Part shown: piece by piece, positions 5,780 through 7,564 of the stretch
Layout of the letters: each line of letters begins with the position of its first letter
How positions within the stretch are numbered: position 1 is the first letter of the stretch
Program-made: the position numbers and the translations under genes
Assembly (NCBI GenBank): GCA_002401655.1
Contig: NVTT01000016.1
Coordinates: forward strand, 26,984 to 34,547
Source: Gammaproteobacteria bacterium
GTDB lineage: Bacteria; Pseudomonadota; Gammaproteobacteria; Enterobacterales; Kangiellaceae
Length of the DNA stretch: 7,564 bases
Reading direction: 5' to 3'
The notes under the pieces: generated by a model
What the model saw: the letters and a program-made list of their open reading frames with translations, nothing else
Told to the model about the DNA's origin: nothing
Databases searched by the model: none

Positions 5780-7444
5780 ATGAAAATTACGAATATGTTT
5801 GGTTTTAAATCAGTGGCACTGATAGGAGGACTATTATTCAGTCTTTCATCCAGTGCAGATATAACAAATGGAGATTTTGAAGATTGGTCTGGCGGTACAC
5901 CAACCGGTTGGACTACGATTGATTCTGGTATTGATGTCGCTCAAGATACCTCAACTGTAAAAACGAATTCAAGCTCAGCTAAAATTACTGTCAACACCGG
6001 CAGCCAAGGCTCAACTGATTTTCGTCAAAATATCGAAGTTGTATCTGGACAAACCTATGACTTTTCAACTTGGGTTTACCATACAGAAGGCAATTTAAAG
6101 GTTAGACTTTACGTTGATGGTTACCGTAATTATTCAACAGCCAATTTAACCAATCAATGGCAACAGGTATCCTATCAGTACACCGCAAATTCAACCGGTC
6201 AAATTACAATTGGATTACGCTTTTATGATCAGTCTGGGTTTGATGGTTCAGAAGTCGTTTATATTGATGAATATCAACCAACTGATGTCAGTGATGGTGG
6301 AGGCTATAATGGTGGTGGAGATAACGGTGGAAGTAGTTGTACCGACGTAACTCTCGATCTTTTAACCGATAACTATGGTTATGAAACAAGCTGGGATATT
6401 AAAGATTCTAGTCAAACAGAGGTTAGTAGTGGTTCAAACTTAACAAGTCAAACGGCATACCAAGAAACTTATTGTTTAGCTGATGGTGATTATGAATTTA
6501 CAATTAATGATAGCTATGGAGATGGTATCTGTTGCGGTTATGGAAGCGGTTCTTATTCGATTACTTCTAATGGTGCAACATTAACTTCTGGTGGAGAGTT
6601 TAATTCGACTGAAGTTAAATCATTCACTATTGTAACTGATGATGGTGGCGGAGATAACGGTGGTGGAGATAATGGCTCAGGTGACTATTATAACAGCATC
6701 TCTAGCGAAACAGGATACGCTTTAAAAACAGCGTTACATGGTATTATCAATAGCCATACCTCTCAAGGTTATGGAGCGCTTTGGACTTTTTATTCGGACC
6801 ATTCTTTAGATACTAGTTATGAAAATGATGGTACGATTATGGATATTTATTCTGAAAATCCAAATGGCGCTGACAGTTATAACTACACCAAAATAACAAA
6901 TCAATGTGGAAATTATAATAGTGAAGCGGATTGTTATAACCGTGAACACTCTTTCCCTAGAAGTTGGTTTGGTGGTAAAAATGAACCTATGAATTCTGAT
7001 GTACACCATATATTTGCAACGGATGGATACGTTAATTCGAAACGAAGTAGTTATCCATACGCTGTAGTTGGCAGTACGACATTTACATCGGACAATAATA
7101 GTAAAGTGGGTTCATCTGCTACATCGGGTTACTCAGGAACTGTCTTTGAACCCATCGATGAATTTAAGGGTGATCTAGCAAGAGCATACTTTTATATGGC
7201 AACTCGTTATGAAGATGTAATATCGAGTTGGGAAAATAATAGTAGTTCAAGTGACGCCGTTTTAAATGGTAGCAGTAATCAAGTTTTTGAAACTTGGCAG
7301 CTAAATATGTTGATCAGTTGGCACAATGCCGATCCGGTTAGCCAATATGAAATTGACCGTAATAATGCGGCGCAAAGTTATCAGGGTAATCGCAACCCAT
7401 TTGTTGATCATCCAGAATGGGTTGAGTCGATATGGGTTAACTAA
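5780..7444 (+). CDS. Secreted modular endonuclease I (EndA/NucM family)
   Basis: A 554-residue extracellular or periplasmic nuclease that should cut DNA and possibly RNA, perhaps for nutrient use or biofilm and eDNA turnover. Residues 1-26 form a Sec signal peptide (basic start, hydrophobic core, SSSA before D27). Residues about 27-168 are a beta-sandwich, carbohydrate-binding-like module (NGDFEDW at 30, YDFSTWVYHTEG at 93, VYIDEY at 160). A Gly/Asp/Asn linker (172-184) leads to a second beta module at 187-286 with NDSYGDGICCGYGSGSY at 243. A second Gly-rich linker (287-301) joins the nuclease domain, about 303-554. This has the family signature NREHSFPRSWF at 387-397, where E389 is the expected metal ligand and H390 the catalytic His. 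DVHHIFATDGYVNSKR at 407, KGDLARAYFYMATRY at 463 and QGNRNPFVDHPEW at 535 are also typical. C376 and C385 probably form a disulfide. AGGAAA ends 6 bases before the ATG, with the AGG core 9 bases away. No C-terminal anchor is visible; type II secretion is plausible but inferred. Confidence 0.93.
   Translation: MKITNMFGFKSVALIGGLLFSLSSSADITNGDFEDWSGGTPTGWTTIDSGIDVAQDTSTVKTNSSSAKITVNTGSQGSTDFRQNIEVVSGQTYDFSTWVYHTEGNLKVRLYVDGYRNYSTANLTNQWQQVSYQYTANSTGQITIGLRFYDQSGFDGSEVVYIDEYQPTDVSDGGGYNGGGDNGGSSCTDVTLDLLTDNYGYETSWDIKDSSQTEVSSGSNLTSQTAYQETYCLADGDYEFTINDSYGDGICCGYGSGSYSITSNGATLTSGGEFNSTEVKSFTIVTDDGGGDNGGGDNGSGDYYNSISSETGYALKTALHGIINSHTSQGYGALWTFYSDHSLDTSYENDGTIMDIYSENPNGADSYNYTKITNQCGNYNSEADCYNREHSFPRSWFGGKNEPMNSDVHHIFATDGYVNSKRSSYPYAVVGSTTFTSDNNSKVGSSATSGYSGTVFEPIDEFKGDLARAYFYMATRYEDVISSWENNSSSSDAVLNGSSNQVFETWQLNMLISWHNADPVSQYEIDRNNAAQSYQGNRNPFVDHPEWVESIWVN
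6311..6330 (+). repeat. Gly/Asp/Asn linker repeat, copy 1
   Basis: This 20-base unit codes for GGGDNGG in the first inter-domain linker of the nuclease. It is matched at 19 of 20 positions by 6644-6663 in the second linker. The near identity suggests the linkers arose by duplication or module insertion. Confidence 0.7.
6644..6675 (+). repeat. Gly/Asp/Asn linker repeat, copies 2 and 3
   Basis: Copy 2 (6644-6663) differs from the first-linker copy by one base. A partly overlapping third copy (6659-6675) continues the GGTGGNGGAGATAAYGG pattern. It codes for GGGDNGGGDNG between the YGDGICC module and the nuclease domain. Confidence 0.7.
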
Positions 7445-7478
7445 ATTAGACTAGATAAAGAGTGTTGGTTAAAAAAAT

Positions 7479-7513
7479 AAAAGCCTAACAGATCGTTTCA
7501 GTTAGGCTTTTTT
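7479..7513 (+). terminator. Rho-independent terminator after the nuclease gene
   Basis: AAAAGCCTAAC (7479-7489) pairs with GTTAGGCTTTT (7501-7511) as an 11-bp stem. An A/A mismatch and a 2-bp GA/TC extension then lead to a 5-base loop. A run of six T (7508-7513) closes the stem. The A-run at 7471-7477 gives a T-tract on the opposite strand, so it may also stop a convergent transcript. It begins 34 bases after the nuclease stop codon. The remaining 51 bases to the window end are AT-rich with no supportable feature. Confidence 0.9.
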
Positions 7514-7564
7514 ATGAAAAAAAAGATAAACTATCTCATTAATTTATATAATTTAGTATTTTCT

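Noticed and set aside
6292..6685. Gly-coding repeats as a possible CRISPR or microsatellite locus
   Set aside because: The units lie in frame within a clear gene, encode flexible linkers, and lack the regular spacers of a CRISPR array.
7547..7552. TATAAT on the plus strand near the window end
   Set aside because: There is no -35-like hexamer 16-18 bases upstream and the sequence is strongly AT-rich, so a chance match is likely.
7514..7564. Possible start of a new gene: ATG followed by several Lys codons, open to the window end
   Set aside because: The ATG lies directly after the terminator T-run. The only AGG upstream is inside the terminator stem, and 17 AT-rich codons are too few to judge.
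1..7564. Defence, phage or mobile-element system
   Set aside because: No integrase, transposase, toxin-antitoxin, restriction or effector-type protein is recognisable. The secreted endonuclease I is a nutritional or matrix enzyme by its signal peptide and family, not a defence nuclease.

Overview
This window looks like chromosomal DNA of a low-GC (by eye, mid-30s percent) Gram-negative bacterium, most likely a marine or aquatic gammaproteobacterium. The evidence is two inner-membrane proteins with large periplasmic parts, a Sec-secreted endonuclease I with an appended carbohydrate-binding-like module of a kind I associate with such bacteria, and AGGA/GAGA-type ribosome sites. The assignment rests on protein flavour, not on a marker gene. 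I see no tRNA, rRNA, insertion sequence, integrase, CRISPR array or attachment site.

Layout. (1) Positions 1-4320 hold two overlapping plus-strand genes. The first encodes a DUF4175-like protein with three N-terminal membrane segments and a long periplasmic part; its 5' end is open at the window edge. The second encodes a membrane protein with two N-terminal helices, a glutamine-amidotransferase-like fold without a nucleophile, and a C-terminal helix. They look like the distal genes of a MoxR ATPase/DUF58/VWA-type operon whose earlier genes lie before position 1. (2) Positions 4321-4630 hold a short gap with a possible promoter and a small tandem-CDGSH iron-sulfur protein. (3) Positions 4652-5551, minus strand, encode an NAD-dependent 3-hydroxyacyl-CoA dehydrogenase-like protein that converges on the CDGSH gene with a 21-bp gap. 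(4) Positions 5552-5779 form a divergent control region. (5) Positions 5780-7444, plus strand, encode a secreted, modular endonuclease I. It is followed by a clear intrinsic terminator at 7479-7513.

How the genes relate. The first two genes are translationally coupled and probably act together in the cell envelope, perhaps with an upstream MoxR chaperone. The CDGSH, dehydrogenase and nuclease genes look like independent single-gene units. I see no evidence that they form one pathway with each other or with the membrane pair. The least explained material is the membrane pair. Its unusual features are an acidic, histidine-rich segment in the first protein and, in the second, a catalytically empty amidotransferase-like fold with a single cysteine pair. 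I do not see a convincing wholly new system.
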